A DNA stretch of 52,708 nt from CALJIC01 sp039805565 (GTDB lineage Bacteria > Chloroflexota > Chloroflexia > Chloroflexales > Roseiflexaceae), in the NCBI GenBank assembly GCA_039805565.1, contig JBDLTZ010000226.1, positions 1 to 52,708 on the forward strand, written 5' to 3'. This document shows, piece after piece, positions 16,703 through 24,325 of this stretch. The translations under genes were made by a program, and so were the position numbers. Numbering within the stretch: the first letter of the stretch is position 1; each line of letters begins with the position of its first letter. The notes beneath the pieces were generated by a model, which saw only the letters and a program-made list of their open reading frames with translations, was not told the DNA's origin and did not search any database.

Positions 16703-16736
16703 AAGGCCGGGGTTACGCAAATGCGCCCCCGGCCTT
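16703..16736 (-). terminator. Intrinsic terminator of the amidohydrolase gene
   Basis: AAGGCCGGGG at 16703-16712 pairs perfectly with 16727-16736. Read on the minus strand, the stem is followed by TTTTGTTGTTGG, a T-run with few breaks. It lies 18 nt after the minus-strand stop codon. This is the best classical intrinsic terminator in the window. Confidence 0.85.
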
Positions 16737-16754
16737 CCGTTTCGCCCACGACCC

Positions 16755-17939
16755 CTACTTGACCTCGCCCGCCAGGAAGCGCCGCGCGGTCTCGGCCAGC
16801 ACCGCCGCGCCGATCGCGAACGCGCTCTCATCGAGCGCGAAGATCGGCGTGTGGTGCGCCCGCTTGACGCCGTCGTTCACGGCCGCGCCGAGGTTGAACA
16901 TCGCGCCGGGAGCCAGCTTCGTCATGTAGGCGAAGTCCTCCGCGCCCATGCCAGCCCGCGAGCGGTCGATCGCGTCGGCGCCGAGCATATCGCCGATCAC
17001 GCCCTCCATCCAGCCGGTGACCGTCGGGTTGTTGGCGCCCGAGGGGTAGCCGCGCTCGATGTGCAGCCGGTAGTCGCCGCCGAAGTGACGCGCCACCGCA
17101 AAGGAGCGCTCGACGTCAGCGATCAGCTGCTCGCGCACGTCCGGGTCGAAGCTGCGGAGCGTGCCCTCGAGGTAGACCTCGGCCGGGATGACGTTCGAGA
17201 CAGTTCCGCCGCGCACCACCCCGAGGCTGACCACCGCAGGCTTCAGCGGGTCCACCTGGCGGGCCACGATCGCGTGCAGGCCCTGCATGACGGGCAGCAG
17301 CATCCAGAGCGGGTCGGTGCCCTGGTGCGGGTAGGCCCCGTGGCCGCCGGTGCCGGTGATGTAGCCACGGAAGCTGTCTACCGCCGCCGAGCTCGCGCCC
17401 TGCTTGAGGCCGATCTGGCCTACCGGCATAGTCGAGTCCACGTGCAGCGCGATCACCGCGTCCACGCCCTCCATCGCGCCATCCTCGATCATGCGGGGGG
17501 CACCGCTGACGCCCTCGCTGTCGGAGGCCTCCTCGGCCGGCTGGAACAGGAAGCGCACCTTGCCATTGAGCCCGCCCTGCGCGAACTCCTGCTTCAGCAG
17601 GTGGGCCACGCCCAGCAGGATGGCGGTGTGCGAGTCATGCCCGCAGGCGTGCATGTTGCCGTGCACCTCGGACTTGAACGGGACGTCCACCTCCTCAATG
17701 ATCGGCAGGGCGTCCATGTCGGCGCGGATGGCGATCGTCGGGCCGTCGCCGTTGCCGATCTCACCCACTACGCCGGTCTTGCCGACCCCGGTGCGGATGT
17801 TGATGCCGCCGATCTCGCGCAGGGTGTCGGCAACCAGAGCGGAGGTGCGGACCTCCTGGAAGGCAAGCTCGGGGTGCTTGTGGATCTCGCGCCGGAGGCG
17901 GATGATCTCGTTCTCGATGGCGCGGGCTTTGTTGAGCAT
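16755..17939 (-). CDS. M20-family amidohydrolase (N-acyl amino acid/hippurate hydrolase type)
   Basis: 394 residues from ATG 17939; a start four codons earlier (17951) is possible. The family removes acyl groups from amino acids using two metal ions. The metal-binding motif HACGHDSHTA, the FQPAEE motif with the catalytic glutamate, and the closing GAEDFAYM and AHHTPIF segments are all present. A dimerisation domain lies at about residues 185-295. The length is normal for the IAA-amino-acid/hippurate hydrolase group. The substrate cannot be told from sequence: hippurate, N-acetyl-L-amino acids and N-acetyl-diaminopimelate are all possible. It is a single gene with its own terminator. Confidence 0.9.
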   Translation of the reverse strand: MLNKARAIENEIIRLRREIHKHPELAFQEVRTSALVADTLREIGGINIRTGVGKTGVVGEIGNGDGPTIAIRADMDALPIIEEVDVPFKSEVHGNMHACGHDSHTAILLGVAHLLKQEFAQGGLNGKVRFLFQPAEEASDSEGVSGAPRMIEDGAMEGVDAVIALHVDSTMPVGQIGLKQGASSAAVDSFRGYITGTGGHGAYPHQGTDPLWMLLPVMQGLHAIVARQVDPLKPAVVSLGVVRGGTVSNVIPAEVYLEGTLRSFDPDVREQLIADVERSFAVARHFGGDYRLHIERGYPSGANNPTVTGWMEGVIGDMLGADAIDRSRAGMGAEDFAYMTKLAPGAMFNLGAAVNDGVKRAHHTPIFALDESAFAIGAAVLAETARRFLAGEVK

Positions 17940-18002
17940 GGGTTCCCTCATTATAGTAGCTGAGGAGGCTATGCCTCTCCAGACTTCTCCACCGATTGGG
18001 TG

Positions 18003-20294
18003 TTAGGCAATGACTATATCGTACCTGTTGACGAGCTCCTCACCCCCGGCGAGGCGCAGTGTGAGGGTCAGCGCGTACGTCCCCGGCCGCTCGGGGGTCA
18101 GCCGCAGCCGCTCGATCTCGAGGGCCATACAGTCCGCCGGGAGGGTCAGCGACCGCTCGACGCGCGCGAGCTCCTCGCCGCCAGGGCCAGTGAGGGCGGC
18201 GGTGGCAACGGCCGAGACATCGTGGTGGACGTCGTTCACCGCGTAGACCGGCAGGTCGAGCGGGGCGCGCGCCGGCCGCGCGTCAGGCGGCAGCAGTGTG
18301 AAGATGTACTGCGGGCTGAAGGCCAGCCGCAACGCGTGGTAGGACTCCTTCGGCACGCGCCAGTAGTCCAGCACCGACCACGAGACGCCCGGGTTGGGGT
18401 CGTGGAACATGAACGGGAGGATGCCGCCCGTGGGCCGGTACTTGTAGAAGCGCAGCCGGTCGATGTAGAAGCGGTTGATGTGGCTCTGGTAGCCTTGGGT
18501 CAACCGCACGAGCGCCTCGAGCGAGGGGGCGGAGCGCCAGTCCAGCCAGTAGTCCATGATGTTCGGCTGGAACATGTGGCGCTCGGTGAGGCGGCGCATG
18601 TCGATCTTCCGCACGTCGGCGTCCATAAACTTCAGGCAGCTCTCGACGTTGGGGAACGACTGGGCGCCGAACTCGGTGACGAAGCGAATGTTGTCGGGGA
18701 AGCGCTCGATGATCTGCTCCCAGGAGCGCAGCTCGCCGTAGATTTTATACCAGCCGTAGTAGTAGTGGCCGTCGGTCCCGGGGCGCGCGAAGGGCACGGC
18801 GTACTCACCGGAGCTGCGCACCATGCAGCGCGTCGGGTCCTCCTCCTCGACCGCGCGCGCCAGCCGGGTGTCGAGCACGTCGCGGTTCCAGCTGAAGAGG
18901 AAGACCAAGGCGTAGGTGCGCAGGCGCTGCACGATCCGCTCGTCTTTCGTATCGGTGACGAAGATCGGCTCGTTGTGCATGCACCAGATCACGACCGATG
19001 GGTGGTTGTAGAGCAGGCGGGCCATAGCGCGGGCCTGGCGCAGCGCCTCAGGGAGCACCTCGCGCCGATACAGCCAGTGGAGCGGGAAGTCCTGCCAGAT
19101 CAGCACGCCGGCGGCGTCGGCGGCCTCGAGCAGCGCCGGGTGGCCGACGTGCCCGTGGACGCGGAGCATGTTCATGTGGCAGTCGCGCGCCAGGCGCATG
19201 TCCTCGTCGCACTGCTCGCGGGTGACTGTAGCGATGCGGGCGTCGGTGGGAGGGTAGTTGCTGCCCCGGATGAAGAAGCGCACGCCGTTGATGTGCGGCA
19301 CCCAGTCGTGCATCTCGAAGGTGCGGATGCCGAAGCCGAAGCTGCGGGCGTCGGAGGGCTCGTCGCCCACCAGGACCTCGAGAGTGACACGGTACGTGCT
19401 GGGGTGGCCCATATCGTGCGGCCACCAGAGGTGCGGGTCGCGCAGCTGGAGGACGCCAGCCACCTCTGCCTCGCCGGGGGCCAGGGTGCGGCGCTGCTCC
19501 ACCATCTGCACGGCGCCGGCGAAGTTCTGCGGCACGAAGGTCCAGCGCAGCGTTACGTCCTGGGCGCTCGCCGAGTCGAGCACGGCGCGGAAGCGCAGCT
19601 CGGCGACCTCGGCGCCCGCCGTCTCGGTCTGGAGCAGGGCCTCCTTGAGGCGCACGGGGCCGGTGGCGATCAGCTCGATGGGGAGCCAGATCCCGCCGGG
19701 GTTGAGCGTGGGGTCGATGCTGTCCCAGTGAGAGAAGATGCCGGTGATGAGCCGCTTGCCGGTCTTGTCACGCTCTTCGGGGCACTCGACCTCGACGACC
19801 AGCTCGTTCTGCTCGGCAACCCAGGTCGTAACCTCATGCTCGTGGGGGATGAAGTACCCCTCGTGCGTGCCGAGGTCAACGCCGTTGAGGTAGGCGCGGG
19901 AACGGTAGAAGATTCCGTTGAGGCGGAGCCAGTGACGGGTGCTGAGTGCTGAGTGCTGAGTGCTGAGGAGAGTGTCGTGAGTGCTGTACGCCGAAGGCGT
20001 TCTCGGCGCAGCCGAGTGTACGGAGCCGTGAGTTGTGAGTCGTGAGGATGCGCTGACCGCGGCGCTGCTACTCTCAGCGCTCAGCACTGGCCGCTCAGCA
20101 CTAGGAAGCGCGAAGCGCCTGCGGTACACTACCTTGCCGGTATAGCGCTCGAGCAGCGGGTGCTGCTGCCAGTGGGCGGGGAGTTCCTGCTCGAGCCAGG
20201 CGGCGTCGTCTAGCGGATAGAAGCCCTGGCGGAACGAATCCACCGGGAGCAGGCGCCAGGCGCCGTTGAGGAGTGTCACTTGCGGAGCTGCCAT
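18003..20294 (-). CDS. Glycoside hydrolase family 2 protein with repeat-derived insertion
   Basis: 763 residues. Domains run sugar-binding (about 1-210), immunoglobulin-like (about 211-330) and TIM barrel (about 331-640). The acid/base glutamate is E442 in IWCMHNEP and the nucleophile is E541 in RFVTEFGAQSFP, both classic GH2 positions. Beta-mannosidase or exo-acting beta-glycosidase activity is likely; specificity is not decidable. There is no signal peptide, so it is cytoplasmic. Residues about 65-120 interrupt the sugar-binding domain between YRRRFALP and HWLRLNGIFYRS, where family members continue directly. This stretch is encoded by heptad repeats and keeps the frame. A good promoter lies just upstream. 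Confidence 0.9.
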   Translation of the reverse strand: MAAPQVTLLNGAWRLLPVDSFRQGFYPLDDAAWLEQELPAHWQQHPLLERYTGKVVYRRRFALPSAERPVLSAESSSAAVSASSRLTTHGSVHSAAPRTPSAYSTHDTLLSTQHSALSTRHWLRLNGIFYRSRAYLNGVDLGTHEGYFIPHEHEVTTWVAEQNELVVEVECPEERDKTGKRLITGIFSHWDSIDPTLNPGGIWLPIELIATGPVRLKEALLQTETAGAEVAELRFRAVLDSASAQDVTLRWTFVPQNFAGAVQMVEQRRTLAPGEAEVAGVLQLRDPHLWWPHDMGHPSTYRVTLEVLVGDEPSDARSFGFGIRTFEMHDWVPHINGVRFFIRGSNYPPTDARIATVTREQCDEDMRLARDCHMNMLRVHGHVGHPALLEAADAAGVLIWQDFPLHWLYRREVLPEALRQARAMARLLYNHPSVVIWCMHNEPIFVTDTKDERIVQRLRTYALVFLFSWNRDVLDTRLARAVEEEDPTRCMVRSSGEYAVPFARPGTDGHYYYGWYKIYGELRSWEQIIERFPDNIRFVTEFGAQSFPNVESCLKFMDADVRKIDMRRLTERHMFQPNIMDYWLDWRSAPSLEALVRLTQGYQSHINRFYIDRLRFYKYRPTGGILPFMFHDPNPGVSWSVLDYWRVPKESYHALRLAFSPQYIFTLLPPDARPARAPLDLPVYAVNDVHHDVSAVATAALTGPGGEELARVERSLTLPADCMALEIERLRLTPERPGTYALTLTLRLAGGEELVNRYDIVIA
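19935..20102 (-). repeat. Heptad array inserted in frame in the GH2 gene
   Basis: About 168 bp (56 codons). On the plus strand it has four GTGCTGA units at 19939-19966, then GTCGTGA and GTGCTGT, a second run of GCCGTGA, GTTGTGA and GTCGTGA near 20028-20048, and inverted CTCAGCG/CTCAGCA units near 20072-20100. It encodes a Ser/Thr/His-rich stretch including LLSTQHSALST. Its length is a multiple of three. Confidence 0.85.
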
Positions 20295-20321
20295 GGTGCC
20301 TCAGAAAGGTCTGCGTGAGCT

Positions 20322-20350
20322 ATTCTAGAGGATGCTAGATGGGGTGTCAA
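20322..20350 (-). promoter_or_regulatory. Sigma-70 promoter of the GH2 gene
   Basis: On the minus strand TTGACA (20350-20345) is followed after 17 nt by TAGAAT (20327-20322). The GH2 ATG lies 27 nt after the -10. It is back to back with the promoter of the plus-strand membrane gene. Confidence 0.8.
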
Positions 20351-20369
20351 ACGTGCCAGCGGCAGGATT

Positions 20370-20377
20370 GCTATAAT
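20370..20377 (+). promoter_or_regulatory. Extended -10 promoter of the small membrane protein gene
   Basis: TGCTATAAT (20369-20377) is a perfect extended -10. The ATG is 41 nt downstream. It diverges from the GH2 promoter, leaving about 20 bp between the two elements. Confidence 0.7.
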
Positions 20378-20418
20378 AGGTCACCATCGTTGAACGCGTT
20401 GAACGAGCTGGAGGGGCC

Positions 20419-20934
20419 ATGTCCGGGGGAGTGAAGTCCGGGCTGCTGTTCGGGCTGGTGAGCTTTATCGTGATCGGTGGGCTGACGATCATCCCAACGC
20501 TGGGGCAGCTCTGCTGCGGGCCGCTCGGGGCGCTGCTGCTGGGGGGCGCTGCGGGCTACGTGGGGGTGCGCTGGAGCGGCGAGTTGGCGGGGATGGGGCA
20601 GGGGGTCCTGGCCGGGGCACTGGCCGGGGTCGGGGTGCTAGCCGGCACGGTGCTCGGCTTCGTGCTGTACATCGCGCTGGTGCGCTCGTGGCCCGAGGCG
20701 CGGCAGATGCTTGACGAGGCCGTGCGCCAGCAGCAGGGCGCAGAGGCGCTCACCCCGCAGGACGTGGATACGCTGCTGAACATTGTAGCCCCGGTGCTAG
20801 GGTTCTGCTTCGGACTGCTGTGGCTGCTGTTCTCGCTTGGGGCGGGCGCGCTCGGGGGGTGGCTGGCGGTGCAACAGCGGCGCGGGGAGCAGCCGCCGGC
20901 GCAGCCGCCGATCGCGATGCCCCCGCCGGCGTAG
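20419..20934 (+). CDS. Small integral membrane protein of unknown function
   Basis: 171 residues. ATG preceded by GAGCTGGAGGGGCC, a good ribosome site. Hydrophobic segments at about 7-27, 35-48, 62-88 and 125-149 suggest four membrane helices, with a hydrophilic loop (about 90-122) between the last two and a Pro-rich cytoplasmic tail. Gly-rich helices (GALLLGGAAGYVGV) resemble glycine-zipper or DUF4199/DUF5518-like membrane proteins, but I do not recognise a specific family. It is divergent from the GH2 gene and convergent with the aminotransferase gene; neither suggests a function. Confidence 0.75.
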   Translation: MSGGVKSGLLFGLVSFIVIGGLTIIPTLGQLCCGPLGALLLGGAAGYVGVRWSGELAGMGQGVLAGALAGVGVLAGTVLGFVLYIALVRSWPEARQMLDEAVRQQQGAEALTPQDVDTLLNIVAPVLGFCFGLLWLLFSLGAGALGGWLAVQQRRGEQPPAQPPIAMPPPA

Positions 20935-20936
20935 GG

Positions 20937-21032
20937 GAGACCAGAGACCGGAGGCTGGAGGCCAGAGACGAAGGACCACAGACCAAAGCGTCTTTTGTCC
21001 TTCGTCCCTCGTCCCTCGTCCTCGGTCCTCTT
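20937..21032. repeat. Heptad inverted array between convergent genes
   Basis: Seven forward 7-mers (GAGACCA, GAGACCG, GAGGCTG, GAGGCCA, GAGACGA, AGGACCA, CAGACCA) run to 20985. After 5 bp, six reverse 7-mers follow (TCTTTTG, TCCTTCG, TCCCTCG twice, TCCTCGG, TCCTCTT). GACGAAGGAC and GTCCTTCGTC form a perfect 10-bp core stem. The array fills the gap between two stop codons and probably ends both transcripts. Confidence 0.8.
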
Positions 21033-21036
21033 CGCC

Positions 21037-22383
21037 CTACAGGCAGGCCACCAGCGCGGCCTCCATGGTGTTCAGCGCCTCGTCGGCCTCGGCCTCCGTG
21101 AGCACCAGCGGCGGGCAGAGGCGCACGGTGGACGCGCCGCAGGTCAGCACCAGCAGGCCGCGGCGGAAGCACTCCTCCATCAGGTGGTGCGCGAGGGCGC
21201 GGGCCGGCTCACGGGTGCCGCGGTCCTTCACGAACTCCACGCCGATCATCAGGCCGCGCCCGCGCACGTCGCCGATCACCTCGTAGCGCGCCTGAAGCTC
21301 GCGCAGCCCGGCCATCAGGTGCGCGCCGACGCGGGCCGCATTGGCCGCCAGCCCCTCGTGCACCAGGTCGATCACCTCGTTGGCAGCCGCGCACGCCAGC
21401 GCATTGCCGCCGTAGGTGTTGCCGTGCGAGCCCGGCTCCCACAGGTGCGTCAGGTCCCTGCGCGCGATTATCGCGCCGATCGGCACGCCGCCGCCAAGCC
21501 CCTTGGCCGAGGCGACGATGTCCGGCACCACCCCCTCGTGCTCGAAGGCCCACATTGTCCCGGTGCGCCCGACGCCGCTCTGCACCTCGTCGGCGATCAG
21601 CAAGATGCCGTAGCGGTCGCAGATCTGGCGCAGGCCCTGCATGAAACCGGGCGCCGGCACCACATAGCCGCCCTCGCCCTGGATCGGCTCGACGATAATC
21701 GCGGCCACGTCGCGCGGCGGGGCGATGGTGTGGAGCAGGGTGTGCTCGATGTAGTCCAGGCAGACCTCGGTCGTGCGCTCCTCGGCCACGCCGAAGGGCG
21801 GCCGGTAGGGGTTGGCGTAGAAGGCGTGGAAGGTGCCCGGCACCAGCGGGTAGTAGCCGCGGCGCTGCACCGGCTTGGAGGCCGTGAGCGAGAGCGAGCC
21901 GTACGACCGGCCGTGGAACGCGCCGAAGAATGCGATGATCCCCTGCCGCCCGGTCACATAGCGCGCCAGCTTGATCGACGCCTCGACCGCCTCGGTGCCG
22001 GAGTTGCCCAGGAAGACCTGCCACTCGCTCGAGGCGGGCATGGTGGCGACCAACCGCTCGCCGAGGGTGACCATCTGCTCGTTGTAGAAGTCGGTGCCGG
22101 CCATGTGGGTGAAGCGCGTGGCCTGATCCTGAATGGCGCGCACCAGCCGCGGGTGCGAGTGCCCGGCCGATACCACGGCGATGCCGGCGTTCATGTCGAG
22201 GTAGCGGTTGCCGTCGACGTCCCAGACGTCGCAGCCGACGCCGCGCTCCATCACGAAGGGGTAGACGCGACCCATGCAGGGCGCGAAGACCTTGCCGTCC
22301 CGCGCGACGAGCGCCTGGGCACGAGGTCCGGGGACAGAGATAGCGGAGGGTGAGGATGTGGGGGTATCGATCGTGGTGGTCAC
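21037..22383 (-). CDS. Class III PLP-dependent aminotransferase (GABA/ornithine type)
   Basis: 448 residues from the GTG at 22383, which follows AAGGAGGCAGCAC on the minus strand; an upstream ATG would add 28 residues of unrelated basic sequence. The PLP lysine is K294 in SAKGLGGGVPIGA, the cofactor aspartate D265 in IADEVQSGVGRTG, and the GNSGTEAVEASIKLAR motif binds the phosphate. The closest subgroup appears to be the acetylornithine/4-aminobutyrate aminotransferases that also include archaeal amino-acid racemases, so transamination of GABA or ornithine, or racemisation, are all possible. It is a single gene with its own strong promoter and no arginine or GABA pathway genes beside it. Confidence 0.88.
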   Translation of the reverse strand: MTTTIDTPTSSPSAISVPGPRAQALVARDGKVFAPCMGRVYPFVMERGVGCDVWDVDGNRYLDMNAGIAVVSAGHSHPRLVRAIQDQATRFTHMAGTDFYNEQMVTLGERLVATMPASSEWQVFLGNSGTEAVEASIKLARYVTGRQGIIAFFGAFHGRSYGSLSLTASKPVQRRGYYPLVPGTFHAFYANPYRPPFGVAEERTTEVCLDYIEHTLLHTIAPPRDVAAIIVEPIQGEGGYVVPAPGFMQGLRQICDRYGILLIADEVQSGVGRTGTMWAFEHEGVVPDIVASAKGLGGGVPIGAIIARRDLTHLWEPGSHGNTYGGNALACAAANEVIDLVHEGLAANAARVGAHLMAGLRELQARYEVIGDVRGRGLMIGVEFVKDRGTREPARALAHHLMEECFRRGLLVLTCGASTVRLCPPLVLTEAEADEALNTMEAALVACL

Positions 22384-22480
22384 GTGCTGCCTCCTTACGG
22401 TCCGACAGCGCCGTCGGGCCGCGGATTGTGTGGGCAGGCCACGGCGCTGTGCCTGCCGCGCAAACATATGTCGAGATAAA

Positions 22481-22510
22481 ATTGTAGCCGAGCGCGTTAT
22501 GGGGTGTCAA
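22481..22510 (-). promoter_or_regulatory. Sigma-70 promoter of the aminotransferase gene
   Basis: On the minus strand TTGACA (22510-22505), 18-nt spacer, TACAAT (22486-22481). The start codon is 97 nt beyond the -10. The -35 region TTGACACCCCAT is the same 12 bases as in the GH2 promoter. Confidence 0.75.
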
Positions 22511-22568
22511 ACCGTACGGCGCGGTGCAACGGGACCGGGCAGACCGGTGAGCGCTGACGTCTGGGGCT

Positions 22569-23190
22569 TCAGCTCAACCCTAGAGCGTGATCAGCCGCTG
22601 CCTGGCGGCGATGCTGACCACGCTCTAGGGTTGAGGCGCCGAGCTTGCCGAGGATGTGCTGCACGTGGACCTTGACGGTGCGCGGGGCGATCACCAGGGT
22701 CTCGGCGATCTCGGCATTACTGCGCCCCTGGCCCATCAGGGCCAGCACCTCGAGCTCGCACGGGTCACAGAGTCCTGGCCGGCGCCGGCCTCCCTGACGC
22801 CCACGAGGCGCGCTGCCACCTCGGGGGGCAGCAGCGTCTGGCCGCGGTAAACAGCGCGGATGACAGCCAGCAGGTCGTCGGCCGAGGCGTCTTTGAGAAG
22901 GTAGCCCTGGATGCCGGCCCGCAGAGCGGTGAAGATGTGCTCGCCGGTGGCATGGTGGTGAGCACCAGCACGCGCGCGGTGGCGAAGCGCTCACGAATGC
23001 GGCGGGTGGTCTGCACCACCCACCTCGGACATGTGGAGGTCCATCAGCACGACGTCGGGCAGCCGCCGCCCGTACAGCTCGAGGGCCTCGCGGCCGTCGC
23101 GCGCCTCGCCCACGATCTGGACGTCGGGCTCGTCCTCGAGCAGCGCGACCAGCCCCTCACGCACGATGCGCTGGTCCGGCGAGCATGATG
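22569..23190 (-). pseudogene. LuxR/NarL-type response regulator, broken by several frameshifts
   Basis: Read on the minus strand, the three frames together give a recognisable NarL-type regulator: a receiver part (QRIVREGLVALLEDEPDVQ, LPDVVLMDLHMSE, ATARVLVLTT, then GIQGYLLKDASADDLLAVIR) and a C-terminal HTH (ELEVLALMGQGRSNAEIAET, APRTVKVHVQHILGKLGA). The frame changes at least four times: near 23177, where the LADD motif has lost one base, near 23010-23020, near 22950, and near 22775. The start is missing and the end runs into a 23-bp inverted repeat instead of the usual HTH C-terminus. No histidine kinase gene is adjacent. Sequencing error is a less likely explanation because neighbouring genes are intact. 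Confidence 0.85.
22573..22635. repeat. 23-bp inverted repeat at the end of the regulator remnant
   Basis: Positions 22573-22595 and 22613-22635 are reverse complements with one mismatch (A against G), separated by 17 bp. The arms contain CTCAACCCTAGAGCGTG. The structure replaces the last codons of the LuxR HTH domain. It is not a heptad array and could be a mobile-element trace, a terminator, or a fold-back artefact. Confidence 0.8.
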
Positions 23191-23205
23191 CAGAAAAAAG
23201 CGCTA

Positions 23206-23598
23206 CTAGGCATCCACCACGGCCAGCGTGCAGCGCGAGACGCAGACCGGGCGGCCCTGCTCGTCGGCGATGGCGATCTGCCAGACCTGCGTGCTGCGGC
23301 CGAGGTGCAGCGGTGTGCCGACGGCGGTGAGCGTGCCGGAGCGCACCGGGCGCAGGTGGTTGGCGTTGATCTCCAGGCCGAAGGCCGCCTTGCCGGGCGG
23401 GCAGTTGAGGAAGCCGCCAATGCTTGCGACAGTCTCGGCCAGCGCCACCGACGCGCCGCCGTGCAGGTAGCCGAAGGGCTGGTGGTGCTGCGGCGTGACC
23501 GGCATCGTCAGCACCACCCGCTCGGGCGTAGCCGCGGCGACCGCGATGCCGAGGTGCGCGCCGAGCCCGGCGTTCATGAGCTGTGACAGGTCGGGCAT
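23206..23598 (-). CDS. Hotdog-fold thioesterase (PaaI/YdiI type)
   Basis: 130 residues, normal for the family. The active-site segment GYLHGGASVALAETVASIGG includes the catalytic glutamate E55 after HGG and is closest to the YdiI/EntH branch, whose members hydrolyse 1,4-dihydroxy-2-naphthoyl-CoA in menaquinone synthesis or misacylated carriers. The C-terminal QVWQIAIADEQGRPVCVSRC is also typical. A role in menaquinone synthesis would fit a bacterium using complex I, but no men gene is nearby and other aryl- or acyl-CoA substrates are equally possible. GGAGG precedes the ATG. Confidence 0.88.
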   Translation of the reverse strand: MPDLSQLMNAGLGAHLGIAVAAATPERVVLTMPVTPQHHQPFGYLHGGASVALAETVASIGGFLNCPPGKAAFGLEINANHLRPVRSGTLTAVGTPLHLGRSTQVWQIAIADEQGRPVCVSRCTLAVVDA

Positions 23599-23627
23599 GG
23601 GACCTCCAGTTGTGATCAGGATGCCCT

Positions 23628-23633
23628 ATTATA
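23628..23633 (-). promoter_or_regulatory. -10 element of the thioesterase gene, overlapping the upstream stop codon
   Basis: Minus-strand TATAAT at 23633-23628 contains the TAA stop of the DUF4188 gene (23631-23629). The thioesterase ATG is 29 nt beyond it. No good -35 is apparent. Confidence 0.55.
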
Positions 23634-24117
23634 CGCCGACCTCCTCGCCGCGCAGCCGCTCGCGGGCCGCGGTGCGCCCCGCCGTGACCGGGCTGTGACC
23701 GAGGGCGGCAGCCAGCCCGACGCGCGGCATGTTGCCGTGGATCGCCTCGTGGCGCTCCGGCTCGATCAGGTAGGTCTCGTGCCAGATGCCCACCGTGCCG
23801 TCCGAGCCAACGGACTGATTGAAGCGCCGCCAGGCGTCGCGGTGCGGGTCCGAAGGGCTACGTGCGAAGCGCTCGAGGTCCTCGAACGAGCGCCAGTACT
23901 GCACCAAGAGCACGCTGCGCCAGCCGAGCCAGGTGCTGCCGTCGAGGAAGCCCTTCTCCGGGTGCGCGTAGAGCGTCTGGAGCATCGGCCTCATCGCCTG
24001 AGCCACCGGGAGCCAGCGGCACATGGCGCGCAGCCGGTTGAAACGCACGCCGATCAGGAACACCACGAACGGCCCGTCGGTCTGGGCGGTGTAGCGCCTG
24101 TTGAAGAGCTCACTCAT
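23629..24117 (-). CDS. DUF4188-family protein
   Basis: 162 residues from ATG 24117, supported by GGAGGG upstream on the minus strand; further upstream in-frame starts lack a ribosome site. The sequence has the DUF4188 pattern: FVVFLIGVRFNRL near the start, a central LLVQYWRSFEDLERFARS strand-helix, then WHETYLI. The fold resembles ferredoxin-like dimeric alpha/beta-barrel proteins such as haem-binding monooxygenases, but no biochemical role is established. It may be co-transcribed with the thioesterase, although a -10 element overlaps its stop codon. Confidence 0.82.
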   Translation of the reverse strand: MSELFNRRYTAQTDGPFVVFLIGVRFNRLRAMCRWLPVAQAMRPMLQTLYAHPEKGFLDGSTWLGWRSVLLVQYWRSFEDLERFARSPSDPHRDAWRRFNQSVGSDGTVGIWHETYLIEPERHEAIHGNMPRVGLAAALGHSPVTAGRTAARERLRGEEVGV

Positions 24118-24152
24118 CGCTGCCCTCCGCATACGGACTAGAGCGAAACAAT

Positions 24153-24173
24153 GAACGCTGAACGCTGAACGCG
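24153..24173. repeat. GAACGCT heptads
   Basis: GAACGCT, GAACGCT and GAACGCG in tandem, in the gap between the divergent DUF4188 and coxL-like genes. This is one of the few arrays at 5' rather than 3' gene ends. The rest of the gap (24118-24325) holds the coxL-like promoter. Confidence 0.7.
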
Positions 24174-24272
24174 AAAGCCGGGGGGCATCAGGACGCTGTA
24201 CACAACCATCAGACGTGACCAACGTTTGTGCACTCTGCTGTAAAGCGCTGCTGCCAGATATAAAAAGAGTGA

Positions 24273-24281
24273 TGGTACAAT
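24273..24281 (+). promoter_or_regulatory. Extended -10 promoter of the coxL-like gene
   Basis: TGGTACAAT, identical to the element before clpC. The ATG is 44 nt downstream. Confidence 0.6.
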
Positions 24282-24325
24282 AGACTCATCCCTTCGATCC
24301 ACATTGAACCAGGAGAGCCCGTCCA

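Noticed and set aside
18000..19952. A 650-codon open frame on the plus strand opposite the GH2 gene
   Set aside because: Antisense shadow of a gene with intact catalytic motifs; Val/Glu/Arg-rich and without recognisable domains.
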